A stretch of 64,000 nucleotides of DNA from Agrobacterium cucumeris (GTDB lineage Bacteria > Pseudomonadota > Alphaproteobacteria > Rhizobiales > Rhizobiaceae): assembly GCF_030036535.1 (NCBI RefSeq), contig NZ_CP080388.1, positions 186,001 to 250,000 of the forward strand, in the 5' to 3' direction. The first letter of the stretch is position 1, and each line of letters starts with the position of its first letter. Positions 16,204 through 24,512 of this stretch are shown piece by piece. The notes below the pieces were generated by a model. It saw only the letters and a program-made list of their open reading frames with translations, made no database searches and was not told the origin of the DNA. A program made the position numbers and the translations under genes.

Positions 16204-17082
16204 TTATGCCGCAGCTGATGGTGGCAGCTTGAACAGCGCCTCAGGATTATCCACCAAAGCACGTTGGCGCGCAGCGTCATCCGGCAGCCAGCCCAGAACC
16301 AGTTCCGCAAGCCTTGCATCATCGGGATAGGCTGCGGTCTCCCTGATGGAATTATGCGGCCAATTGGTGCCCCAGACGATGCGTTCCGGCGCATGGGCCG
16401 CAATCACCCGCGAAAAGGCGGCGACGTCTTCATAGGGCCAGTTGTCACGCGAACTTTCATAGACGCCAGCAAACTTGAACCAGAGATTGCCACGGTCGAC
16501 GAGCTTCAGGAGTGCTGCCATCTCCGGGCCGTCGGTCTTGATGCCCTTGAAGAACTTGCCGTGGTGATCGAACACCCAGCGCGAGCGGATTTTCTCAAGA
16601 CGCGGCAGGTGATCGAGCAACGTATTGCCATCAAACTGCACCGCCACCATCCAGTCGGCCGCATGCGCCCGCTCATCCACGGCTTCCAGCTCGGACAGGT
16701 TCACCGCACCGCCCGGCAGGTCCATGATACGTGCACCGACGGTACCGGCAGCGGTGAGGCTTTCCATGTCCTTTTCGGTGGTGCTCGCATCAATGATGAC
16801 AACCGCGCGGGCCGCTTCGCCGATTTCAGCAACGCAGGCAAGCGTATTGGCATTGTCGCGCTGGTGCGCATTGCCTTGGGTGATGATGACCCGGTCGATA
16901 CCGAGCCATTGCATCAGCTTCCGATAATCGGCGGGACCGGGAAGCGAGCCCGGCGGCAGGCCCGGCCCGCCCGGCAAGGCGGGGTAGCCGGGCAGATAAA
17001 GATGCATCTGCGTATCGACAGCGCCTTTCGGAAAAGCAGGGTTCGGCGCTTCACCCGTCAGCTGGCGTTCAAGCTCACTCAT
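16204..17082 (-). CDS. gli: D-galactarolactone isomerase (amidohydrolase family)
   Basis: This 292-residue amidohydrolase-2 TIM barrel closely matches, from memory, the A. fabrum enzyme (Atu3138) that interconverts galactaro-1,4- and 1,5-lactone. Visible metal-site type motifs are DTQMHLYLP near the N-terminus, DHHGKFF in the middle and WGTNWPHN near the end. The gene follows the cycloisomerase with a 4-base ATGA overlap, so the lactone isomerase and the lactone-opening enzyme are made together. It acts in the cytosol in the oxidative galacturonate pathway. The identification rests on sequence resemblance plus gene order. Confidence 0.88.
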   Translation of the reverse strand: MSELERQLTGEAPNPAFPKGAVDTQMHLYLPGYPALPGGPGLPPGSLPGPADYRKLMQWLGIDRVIITQGNAHQRDNANTLACVAEIGEAARAVVIIDASTTEKDMESLTAAGTVGARIMDLPGGAVNLSELEAVDERAHAADWMVAVQFDGNTLLDHLPRLEKIRSRWVFDHHGKFFKGIKTDGPEMAALLKLVDRGNLWFKFAGVYESSRDNWPYEDVAAFSRVIAAHAPERIVWGTNWPHNSIRETAAYPDDARLAELVLGWLPDDAARQRALVDNPEALFKLPPSAAA

Positions 17083-18215
17083 GCGTCCGGCATCCTGAAT
17101 TCGACAAGGGCATCCCGGTTGATTTCGATGCCAAGACCCGGACCATCGGGAATGGCGACAACGCCATTGACCGCTTCGATCGGCTTGCTCAGAACCGCCT
17201 GCCGGAACGGATTATAGGTGCGGTCGAATTCCATGATCGGCTCTATCGGATTGACGCGAACGGGATCTGGCGTCATCGCCGCCATGAATTGCAGCGCGGC
17301 GGCGATCTGCACGCCGGTGCCCCAGACATGCGGCACGATGCGCACGCCATGTAACGTGGCAAGCGTGGCGATCTTCTGCGTTTCGGAAAAACCACCGCAG
17401 CCGCAGAGATCGGGCTGGAGAATATCCACGGCTCCGGCGGAAAGCGCCTGCCACATGCCGTAACGCCCATGCCAGGTCTCACCGCCCGCAACCGGGATCG
17501 GCTGGCCGGCTCGCACGTGGGCATAGGCATCCAGCTGTTCGGGAACAACAGGCTCTTCGAACCAGTCGATGCCATAGTCGGCAGCGCGGTTGCCGAGCAT
17601 GATGGCTTCGGTGATGGTATAACCGTGATTGGCGTCGATCATCAGCCGCATATCCGGCCCGATCACCTCGCGCACGGCGGCGATGACCCTGAGGTCTTCT
17701 TCAATGCCGAAACCGATCTTGATCTTGCAGGCGTGAAAGCCTTCAGCCCGGCGCTGCGCCATCTCGGACGCATTATCGGACACGCGGTCGACACCATCGC
17801 GCTTGAAGCTGCCGGTGGCATAAGCGCGCACGCTTTCGCGCCAGCGCCCGCCAAGCAGCATTGAGATGGAAGCACCGTAATGCTTGCCCTTGATATCCCA
17901 GAGCGCGATATCGATGCCGGAAAGCGCCGTGAGGCTGAGGCCGCGCTGGCCCTGATCGCGCAGGGCATTATAAAGCACGGCCCACAGCTTTTCGGTCTGG
18001 CGCGGGTCCTGGCCGATAAGCCAGCCAGCATAAGCCTGAACCACGGCGGCGTTCGGTCTGGCCGGGCCAAGGCATTCGCCCCAGCCGACCGTTCCGTCAT
18101 CGCATTCGATCTCCACCAGAATATGGGCGCGTCGATCAAAGCGCATGGAAGCGCTTTCAAACGGCGTGTCCAGCCGGTGTTCGAGCAGATGCGTGCGCAC
18201 CGCAGTGATTTTCAT
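17079..18215 (-). CDS. gci: D-galactarolactone cycloisomerase (mandelate racemase family)
   Basis: This 378-residue enolase-superfamily enzyme opens galactarolactone to 3-deoxy-2-keto-L-threo-hexarate. It matches the characterised Agrobacterium Gci (Atu3139) in length and sequence as I recall it. The KIK motif is at residues 164-166. Metal ligands are Asp194, Glu220 and Glu246, and His296 is the second catalytic residue. GGGAGGGG lies just before the ATG. It lies between kdgD (24 bases upstream) and gli (overlapping), giving consecutive pathway steps in one operon. Confidence 0.92.
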   Translation of the reverse strand: MKITAVRTHLLEHRLDTPFESASMRFDRRAHILVEIECDDGTVGWGECLGPARPNAAVVQAYAGWLIGQDPRQTEKLWAVLYNALRDQGQRGLSLTALSGIDIALWDIKGKHYGASISMLLGGRWRESVRAYATGSFKRDGVDRVSDNASEMAQRRAEGFHACKIKIGFGIEEDLRVIAAVREVIGPDMRLMIDANHGYTITEAIMLGNRAADYGIDWFEEPVVPEQLDAYAHVRAGQPIPVAGGETWHGRYGMWQALSAGAVDILQPDLCGCGGFSETQKIATLATLHGVRIVPHVWGTGVQIAAALQFMAAMTPDPVRVNPIEPIMEFDRTYNPFRQAVLSKPIEAVNGVVAIPDGPGLGIEINRDALVEFRMPDA

Positions 18216-18239
18216 GGCTCCCCTCCCGTTATGCCGTGA

Positions 18240-19172
<933 letters not shown>

Positions 19173-19224
19173 TCACTGACTGAAAGCCACCTAAGCCGCT
19201 TGCCGCATCTTTGTCAACAACTCA

Positions 19225-19241
19225 TCATACATCTTGTATGA
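19225..19241. promoter_or_regulatory. Palindromic operator upstream of kdgD
   Basis: TCATACA-TCT-TGTATGA is a perfect palindrome with a 3-base spacer; including flanks the arms are 10 bp (19222-19231 and 19235-19244). It fits a dimeric FadR/GntR-type repressor site. A second copy with the same right half lies at 20886-20902. The FadR-type regulator at 21855 is the obvious candidate binder. Confidence 0.65.
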
Positions 19242-19265
19242 TGAATTTCGAAAATCTGTGACAGA

Positions 19266-20009
19266 TTAACGCGCCAGCCAGCCGCCATCGACATTGAGAA
19301 TGGCGCCATGCACGTAATCCGCCGCCGGCGACGCCAGAAATACCGCCGCGCCGGCAATATCCTGCGAGTGCCCCCAGCGACCTGCCGGAATACGCTCGAG
19401 GATGGCCTTGTTGCGGGCGGCATCCGCACGCAGCGCCTCGGTATTGTTGGTTTCGATATAACCGGGCGCAATGGCATTCACGTTGACGCCCCTGGCGGCC
19501 CACTCATTGGCCAGAAGCTTGGTGAGACCGGCAACGCCATGTTTCGCCGCCGTGTAGGACGGCACGCGGATGCCACCCTGGAACGACAGAAGCGAGGCGA
19601 TATTGACCACCTTGCCGGAGCGGCCTTTCGCCAGCAGCTCTTTCGCGAAAGCCTGCGTGGTGAAAAACAGCGCTTTCAGATTGACGTCCATCACCTCATC
19701 CCAATCGAGTTCGGAAAACTCGACGGAATCGGCGCGGCGGATGATGCCGGCATTGTTGATGAGAATATCGAAACCGGCGTCAGCGAAACTGTCCTTCGCC
19801 GCCAGCGGATCGGCGAAATCGATGAGCAGTGCGCTCGCCTTGCCGCCTTCTTTTGCGATTATATCAAGAGTTTCATCCGGCGCGCGGCGGGCGGCGCAGA
19901 CCACCTCTGCGCCAGCGGCGGCAAGACCAACAGCAATCGCCTGGCCAAGACCGGTATTTGCGCCCGTCACAAGCGCCTTGCGCCCTTCAAGCGAAAAGGG
20001 GTTCCTCAT
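19266..20009 (-). CDS. kduD: 2-dehydro-3-deoxy-D-gluconate 5-dehydrogenase (SDR)
   Basis: This 247-residue short-chain dehydrogenase reduces 2,5-diketo-3-deoxygluconate to 2-keto-3-deoxygluconate with NAD(P)H in the pectin-derived unsaturated uronate pathway. The TGANTGLG cofactor motif is at residues 15-22, NNAG at 85-88, and the catalytic Ser139, Tyr152 and Lys156 (SYTAAKHG) are all present. The start overlaps the kduI stop by 4 bases. An alternative role as a generic gluconate dehydrogenase is less likely given the kduI partner. Confidence 0.92.
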   Translation of the reverse strand: MRNPFSLEGRKALVTGANTGLGQAIAVGLAAAGAEVVCAARRAPDETLDIIAKEGGKASALLIDFADPLAAKDSFADAGFDILINNAGIIRRADSVEFSELDWDEVMDVNLKALFFTTQAFAKELLAKGRSGKVVNIASLLSFQGGIRVPSYTAAKHGVAGLTKLLANEWAARGVNVNAIAPGYIETNNTEALRADAARNKAILERIPAGRWGHSQDIAGAAVFLASPAADYVHGAILNVDGGWLAR

Positions 20010-20830
20010 TTCAGATCCCCCGGCTGGATGAAGTCCATGTCGGTGTAATCGACATTGTCGCCGGCCATTGCCCAGATGAAGGTGTAAGAGCCGATGCCGG
20101 CGCCGGAATGGATGGACCAGGGCGGCGAAATGGCGCCTTCTTCGTTGGAAATGAACAGATGGCGGGTCTCCTGCGGCTCACCCATCAGATGCAGCACACG
20201 CGACTTCTCATCCATGCCGAAATAGAGATAGGCCTCCATGCGGCGATCATGAATATGCGAGGGAATCGTATTCCAGACCGAGCCGTCCTCCAGCATGGTA
20301 TAGCCCAGCACCAGCTGGCAGCTTTCCATGACCAGCGGGTGAATGAACTGGTTGATGGTGCGCTTGTTGGAGGTTTCCGTCGCGCCGAGCTTGACTTCCT
20401 TGCTGTTGGCAAGCGTGACGAGCTTGGCCGGCAGGCTGCGATGCGCCGGGCAGGAAGTGATGTAGAACCGGCCAGCGCCATCAAAGGTGACAGCACCGCT
20501 GCCCGCGCCGAGGTAAAGCACATCGCCGCGATTGAGCGTGTAGGTCTGCCCGCCCGCGCTGACGGTGCCGCTCTCGCCGATATTGACGATGCCCATTTCG
20601 CGACGATCGAGGAAGGACGGCGTCTTGGTTTCTTCCACCTTGTCCAGCGTCAGCGGCGCACCACCAGGCACCGCGCCACCCATGACGAACCGGTCATAAT
20701 GGGTATAAATCAGCCTGATTTCACCGGAACGGAACATGTCGTTGGCGAGGAAATGCCGGCGGAGCCCTTCGGTATCCAGTGTTTTTGCATATTCCGGGTT
20801 CACGGCCTGCCTTGTTTCGACGGTCAACAT
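20006..20830 (-). CDS. kduI: 5-dehydro-4-deoxy-D-glucuronate isomerase
   Basis: This 274-residue bicupin isomerase converts 5-keto-4-deoxyuronate to 2,5-diketo-3-deoxygluconate. The zinc-site residues His192 and His194 (PSHIHDRR), Glu199 and His241 (WSIHSGAG) are all visible. I place the start at the ATG at 20830, which has AAGGA at a normal distance; the in-frame ATG at 20839 sits directly on that site. It is the first gene of the kduID pair and is transcribed away from udh. Confidence 0.93.
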   Translation of the reverse strand: MLTVETRQAVNPEYAKTLDTEGLRRHFLANDMFRSGEIRLIYTHYDRFVMGGAVPGGAPLTLDKVEETKTPSFLDRREMGIVNIGESGTVSAGGQTYTLNRGDVLYLGAGSGAVTFDGAGRFYITSCPAHRSLPAKLVTLANSKEVKLGATETSNKRTINQFIHPLVMESCQLVLGYTMLEDGSVWNTIPSHIHDRRMEAYLYFGMDEKSRVLHLMGEPQETRHLFISNEEGAISPPWSIHSGAGIGSYTFIWAMAGDNVDYTDMDFIQPGDLK

Positions 20831-20885
20831 CAAACTCATCCTTCATGATTGTTGCGTATGGCACATAATATATGTTATCCGCTTT

Positions 20886-20902
20886 TTGTACGATCTGTAT
20901 GA
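20886..20902. promoter_or_regulatory. Second copy of the TGTATGA operator, kduI-udh intergenic
   Basis: TTGTACG-ATC-TGTATGA has one half-site identical to that of the palindrome at 19225-19241, the same 3-base spacer and a degenerate second half. It lies in the divergent region between kduI and udh, about 65 bases from the udh start, and so is placed to control both. A separate AT-rich near-palindrome (20865-20878) lies beside it. Confidence 0.55.
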
Positions 20903-20967
20903 CAAGGTCAAGAGGCGCCGCCATATCTCGACTGCGTCGGAGACGGCAAAGCTGAGGGAGAATGGCA

Positions 20968-21765
20968 ATGAAACGGCTTCTTGTTACCGGTGCGGCGGGC
21001 CAGCTTGGCCGCGTCATGCGTGAACGTCTCGCACCGATGGCCGAGATATTGCGTCTTGCCGATCTCTCCCCGCTCGATGCGGCCGGTCCGAACGAGGAAT
21101 GTGTGCAATGCGACCTTGCCGATGCGGATGCCGTGAATGCCATGGTTGCCGGTTGCGACGGCATCGTTCATCTGGGTGGCATATCGGTGGAGAAGCCCTT
21201 CGAGCAGATCCTTCAGGGCAACATCATCGGGCTTTATAATCTCTACGAGGCCGCTCGCGCCCACGGCCAGCCGCGGATAGTCTTTGCCAGCTCCAACCAT
21301 ACGATCGGTTATTATCCCCAGACCGAGCGGCTCGGCCCCGACGTTCCGGTGCGTCCGGACGGGCTTTATGGCGTCTCCAAATGTTTCGGCGAGAACCTCG
21401 CCCGCATGTATTTCGATAAATTCGGACAGGAGACGGCGCTGGTGCGCATCGGCTCCTGCACGCCGGTGCCCAGTAATTACCGCATGTTGTCTACCTGGTT
21501 TTCATACGATGATTTCGTGTCGCTGATCGAGGCGGTGTTTCGAGCACCAGTGCTCGGCTGCCCGGTTGTCTGGGGGGCCTCGGCCAATGAAGCCGGCTGG
21601 TGGGACAATTCGCATCTCGGTTTCCTGGGCTGGAAACCGAAGGACAATGCCGAGGCCTTCCGGCAGCATATAGCCGAGACCACACCGATGCCGGACCCGA
21701 AGGATGCGTTGGTGCGGTTCCAGGGCGGCACGTTTGTCGACAACCCGATCTTCAAGCAAGGCTGA
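20968..21765 (+). CDS. udh: Uronate dehydrogenase
   Basis: This 265-residue NAD-dependent extended-SDR enzyme oxidises D-galacturonate and D-glucuronate to the aldaro-lactones. It strongly resembles the characterised Agrobacterium enzyme (Atu3143). The Rossmann motif TGAAGQLG is at residues 7-14; Ser109 in FASSN and the YGVSK motif (Tyr134, Lys138) give the catalytic centre. The ATG at 20968 has GGGAGA at 6 bases; an in-frame ATG at 20962 directly abuts that site. It feeds gli, gci and kdgD encoded on the other strand. Confidence 0.95.
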   Translation: MKRLLVTGAAGQLGRVMRERLAPMAEILRLADLSPLDAAGPNEECVQCDLADADAVNAMVAGCDGIVHLGGISVEKPFEQILQGNIIGLYNLYEAARAHGQPRIVFASSNHTIGYYPQTERLGPDVPVRPDGLYGVSKCFGENLARMYFDKFGQETALVRIGSCTPVPSNYRMLSTWFSYDDFVSLIEAVFRAPVLGCPVVWGASANEAGWWDNSHLGFLGWKPKDNAEAFRQHIAETTPMPDPKDALVRFQGGTFVDNPIFKQG

Positions 21766-21854
21766 GTGATCAGCGGGATTGCAAGCCGGGCAGCGAATAA
21801 CGTATCGAGGACATCCGGACGCAACCCCGCACCCTTTTTAGAACGGCGACACAG

Positions 21855-22592
21855 ATGACAAAAGCGACAACCTCCGAACCGGCAGCTCCACAGGGCAGAA
21901 CGCTTGTGGTGAAGGTTTCGGAGGAACTCCGCAGCCAGATCGCCAAGGGCCGTTACAAGACCGGCGACCGCCTGCCATCGGAAGCGCAGCTGACGCAGGA
22001 ATTCGGCGTGAGTCGCACCGTGGTGCGCGAGGCGATTGCCTCGCTGCGCTCCGACGGTCTGGTGGAGCCGCGTCAGGGCGCTGGCGTCTTCGTGCTGGAG
22101 CCCGCGCCCACCGAGCGGCGGCCTTTCCACAATATAGATCTCGCCCGCGTCTCGTCGCTGATCGAGATGCTGGAATTGCGCACTGCCGTGGAAGGCGATG
22201 CCGCCGGCCTTGCCGCCATTCGCCGCTCGCCGGCGCAGGAAGAAAAGATCATCGAGGCCTTCGACGCCTTCCGCGCCAGCGCCGCCAGGGGCATTCCGAC
22301 GGCCGAGGCCGATTTTGCCTTTCATCTCGCCGTGGCCGAAGCGACCAACAATCCCCGCTTCAGCGAGTTTCTGCAGGTGCTTGGCCCAACCGTCATTCCG
22401 CGCCGCGCCGTGGCTGATAATGGCGCAGAAACCGTGCTTTCACCCGCCGATCTCAGCCGTCTCGTCGGCGAGCATGAAGCGATCCTGATCGCCATACAGG
22501 ATGGCAACGAGGATGCGGCGCGCAGCGCCATGCGCAACCACCTGAAAAGCAGCCAGACGCGTTATCGCGCCATGCTGCGTGCGCCGCGCTGA
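21855..22592 (+). CDS. FadR-subfamily GntR transcriptional regulator
   Basis: This 245-residue regulator has an N-terminal winged helix (residues 20-85, with SEAQLTQEFGVSRTVVREAI) and a C-terminal FCD ligand domain with the usual helices and metal-site histidines (FAFHLAVAEATNN). It lies between udh and kdgF on the same strand, 89 bases after udh. By position it is the likely repressor of the hexuronate genes, released by a uronate or a pathway intermediate; the paired operators at 19225 and 20886 are the proposed targets. Confidence 0.9.
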   Translation: MTKATTSEPAAPQGRTLVVKVSEELRSQIAKGRYKTGDRLPSEAQLTQEFGVSRTVVREAIASLRSDGLVEPRQGAGVFVLEPAPTERRPFHNIDLARVSSLIEMLELRTAVEGDAAGLAAIRRSPAQEEKIIEAFDAFRASAARGIPTAEADFAFHLAVAEATNNPRFSEFLQVLGPTVIPRRAVADNGAETVLSPADLSRLVGEHEAILIAIQDGNEDAARSAMRNHLKSSQTRYRAMLRAPR

Positions 22593-22623
22593 AAATCGAC
22601 ATTACAAGACTGAGGAGAACGAC

Positions 22624-22941
22624 ATGCAGCAGCTTCCCAAATTCCCCACCGTTTCACCCGATGACGGCGTGGAACGCACCGTGCTTTCCGAAGCACCGGA
22701 GCTGATGGTCGTGTCCTTCCGGTTCAAGACCGGCGCAGAAGGCAAGCTGCACAGCCATCCGCATGTGCAGTCCACCTATGTCGCCAGCGGCAGCTTCCGC
22801 TTTTACCGCGATGGTGAGGCCTATGACCTGCAGAAAGGCGACAGCCTCGTCGTTCCCGGCCATATCGAACATGGCTGCCTGTGTCTGGAAGAGGGTGAGC
22901 TGATCGACTGCTTCACCCCACGTCGCGACGACTTTCTCTAA
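22624..22941 (+). CDS. kdgF: KdgF-type cupin (unsaturated uronate linearisation)
   Basis: This 105-residue single-cupin protein very closely resembles KdgF, which opens 4,5-unsaturated galacturonate or mannuronate to its linear keto form. Metal-site residues are in KLHSHPHVQSTY (His43, His45, Gln49) and GHIEHG (His83); the tail IDCFTPRRDDF matches the conserved KdgF C-terminus. GAGGAG lies 7 bases before the ATG at 22624; an earlier in-frame start lacks a site. It provides the substrate for KduI and completes the path from GH105 products to 2-keto-3-deoxygluconate. Confidence 0.9.
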   Translation: MQQLPKFPTVSPDDGVERTVLSEAPELMVVSFRFKTGAEGKLHSHPHVQSTYVASGSFRFYRDGEAYDLQKGDSLVVPGHIEHGCLCLEEGELIDCFTPRRDDFL

Positions 22942-22963
22942 AGGCAGGAACGGCGGCAGGCCG

Positions 22964-24196
22964 TCACTGCCGTGACAGATCCCTGAGAGGGCGTGGCAGG
23001 CTGTTCATGCATTCCGCACCTGACGATGTGACGAGGAACTGATCCTCGATCATCAGCGCGCCCAGCCCTTCGCCATAGAAGGGCGCTTCGAGTGCGACCA
23101 CCATGCCGGGAAGGATGATTTCCGGATTGTCATGGGAAAAGAACGGCCATTCCTCGATACCCATGCCACCGCCGACGGAATGGCCAAAATGACCGCGATA
23201 ATATTCGCCGAAACCTTGCCTGCGCATCGAGGCCAGCATGGCCGCGTGCACCGCGCCAAAGCTGTTGCCGGGGCGGATCGCTTCCAGCCCGCAGGCGAAG
23301 GCTGCCTCCAGCGCCTTGAAAATCTCGGACGCCAGAGGCGACACAGGTCCCCATGAAAAAGTTCTTGCGCCATCGGACGAGTAACCGTCGACCAGCGTGC
23401 CGACATCGGCCTTGATCAGCGCGCCCGGTGTGACCGCTGCCGTCATATCCGACAGGGCTGGACCGACGGAAATATAGTCCCAATGCCCGCTCAGCGAAAA
23501 ACCGGATGTCGCGGCATATGTCTGCGCACCGGATTTCCAGGCGGCGGAGAGCTGACCAAGGGCTGCTCCCGGTCGGACGGCGGCCGCCATCTCGACCAAC
23601 CCTGCCTCGGCGGCTGCTGCCGCCTGCCTGAGAAGTTTGATCTCGCGTTCTGACTTCACCGCCCTCAGGCGTTTCAGCACCGTCGAACCATCAACCCAGT
23701 TCACCTCGGGCAGCGCCTGCCGCAGCGCTGAAAAATCGGCGGCGGGCATGAATTCAAGGTCGGCACCAATGCGCGCCGAAGCCAGCCCGCGCTCACGGAG
23801 CAAATCGGAGAGCAAGCCGAAACAGGCGGTGCGATCAAACGTCTCCGGCCGCGGCCCACCGGAATGGTTGCGGCGATAGGCGTCGTCCACCTGCGCGACG
23901 GTTTCCACACCCGAAAGATCGACCATATCGATCCAGATGCGATGGCAGCGCAGATCGACATCAGGTGCCGCCTTCCTGATGAGCGGGGCGGCGTGATCAC
24001 TGACGACGGCAGCGAGCCCTGCCCCGGCATCGGCCGGCACCAGCGCAATCGCGGAACCCGCCTTGCCCCACATCGTCGCCACGCCGGCAGGAGCACCGAG
24101 CGCATAACGGAAGGCTTCGGGCTGGAACAGTACCAGCGCATCAATCTCCGCCTCCCGCATCAGCTGCTGCGCACGGCTTCGGTCGATATCGCTCAT
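22964..24196 (-). CDS. M24 family metallopeptidase (Xaa-Pro dipeptidase/creatinase-like)
   Basis: This 410-residue protein has a creatinase-like N-terminal domain (about 1-170) and a pita-bread catalytic domain. All five dinuclear metal ligands are present: Asp264, Asp275, His339, Glu370 and Glu384. It could be a prolidase or aminopeptidase, or a hydrolase of a small amidine or ectoine-type compound, as similar genes in rhizobia are. It stands alone, convergent with kdgF, with no transporter beside it. No signal peptide, so cytosolic. Confidence 0.87.
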   Translation of the reverse strand: MSDIDRSRAQQLMREAEIDALVLFQPEAFRYALGAPAGVATMWGKAGSAIALVPADAGAGLAAVVSDHAAPLIRKAAPDVDLRCHRIWIDMVDLSGVETVAQVDDAYRRNHSGGPRPETFDRTACFGLLSDLLRERGLASARIGADLEFMPAADFSALRQALPEVNWVDGSTVLKRLRAVKSEREIKLLRQAAAAAEAGLVEMAAAVRPGAALGQLSAAWKSGAQTYAATSGFSLSGHWDYISVGPALSDMTAAVTPGALIKADVGTLVDGYSSDGARTFSWGPVSPLASEIFKALEAAFACGLEAIRPGNSFGAVHAAMLASMRRQGFGEYYRGHFGHSVGGGMGIEEWPFFSHDNPEIILPGMVVALEAPFYGEGLGALMIEDQFLVTSSGAECMNSLPRPLRDLSRQ

Positions 24197-24322
24197 GGGA
24201 ACCCCGGTGATTGTTTGGCGGCAGGTTTGTGAACCTACGCTTTAGCAGTCGCCGGGAGAGGAAAGAAGGTGGAAGATGATGTCTCCACCCTGAGATTCGT
24301 CAGTGGGAGCGAGCGGATGCCC

Positions 24323-24454
24323 CTTGTTTCTTCTCCCCGCCGGGGAGAAGTCCGCGGCAGCGGGATGAGGGGGCGAGCTCGCCGTAATCCGGCAACGTTA
24401 CCCCCTCATCCGACCCTTCGGGCCACCTTCTCCCCGGCGGGGAGAAGAAACAAG
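24323..24454. repeat. RIME-like palindromic element, copy 1
   Basis: This 132-base non-coding element has 16-bp perfect terminal inverted repeats (24323-24338 with 24439-24454) and internal palindromes built on CTTCTCCCC and CCCCTCATCC. It matches, from memory, the Rhizobium intergenic mosaic element (RIME1) type. It lies past the end of the fusion oxidoreductase gene. A second copy at 29448-29571 is in opposite internal orientation. Confidence 0.8.
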
Positions 24455-24512
24455 CGGCAACGCTCTGCCCAATTTCAATAAGGCGGCGGATAAATCCGCC
24501 GCTCATTGTCTT

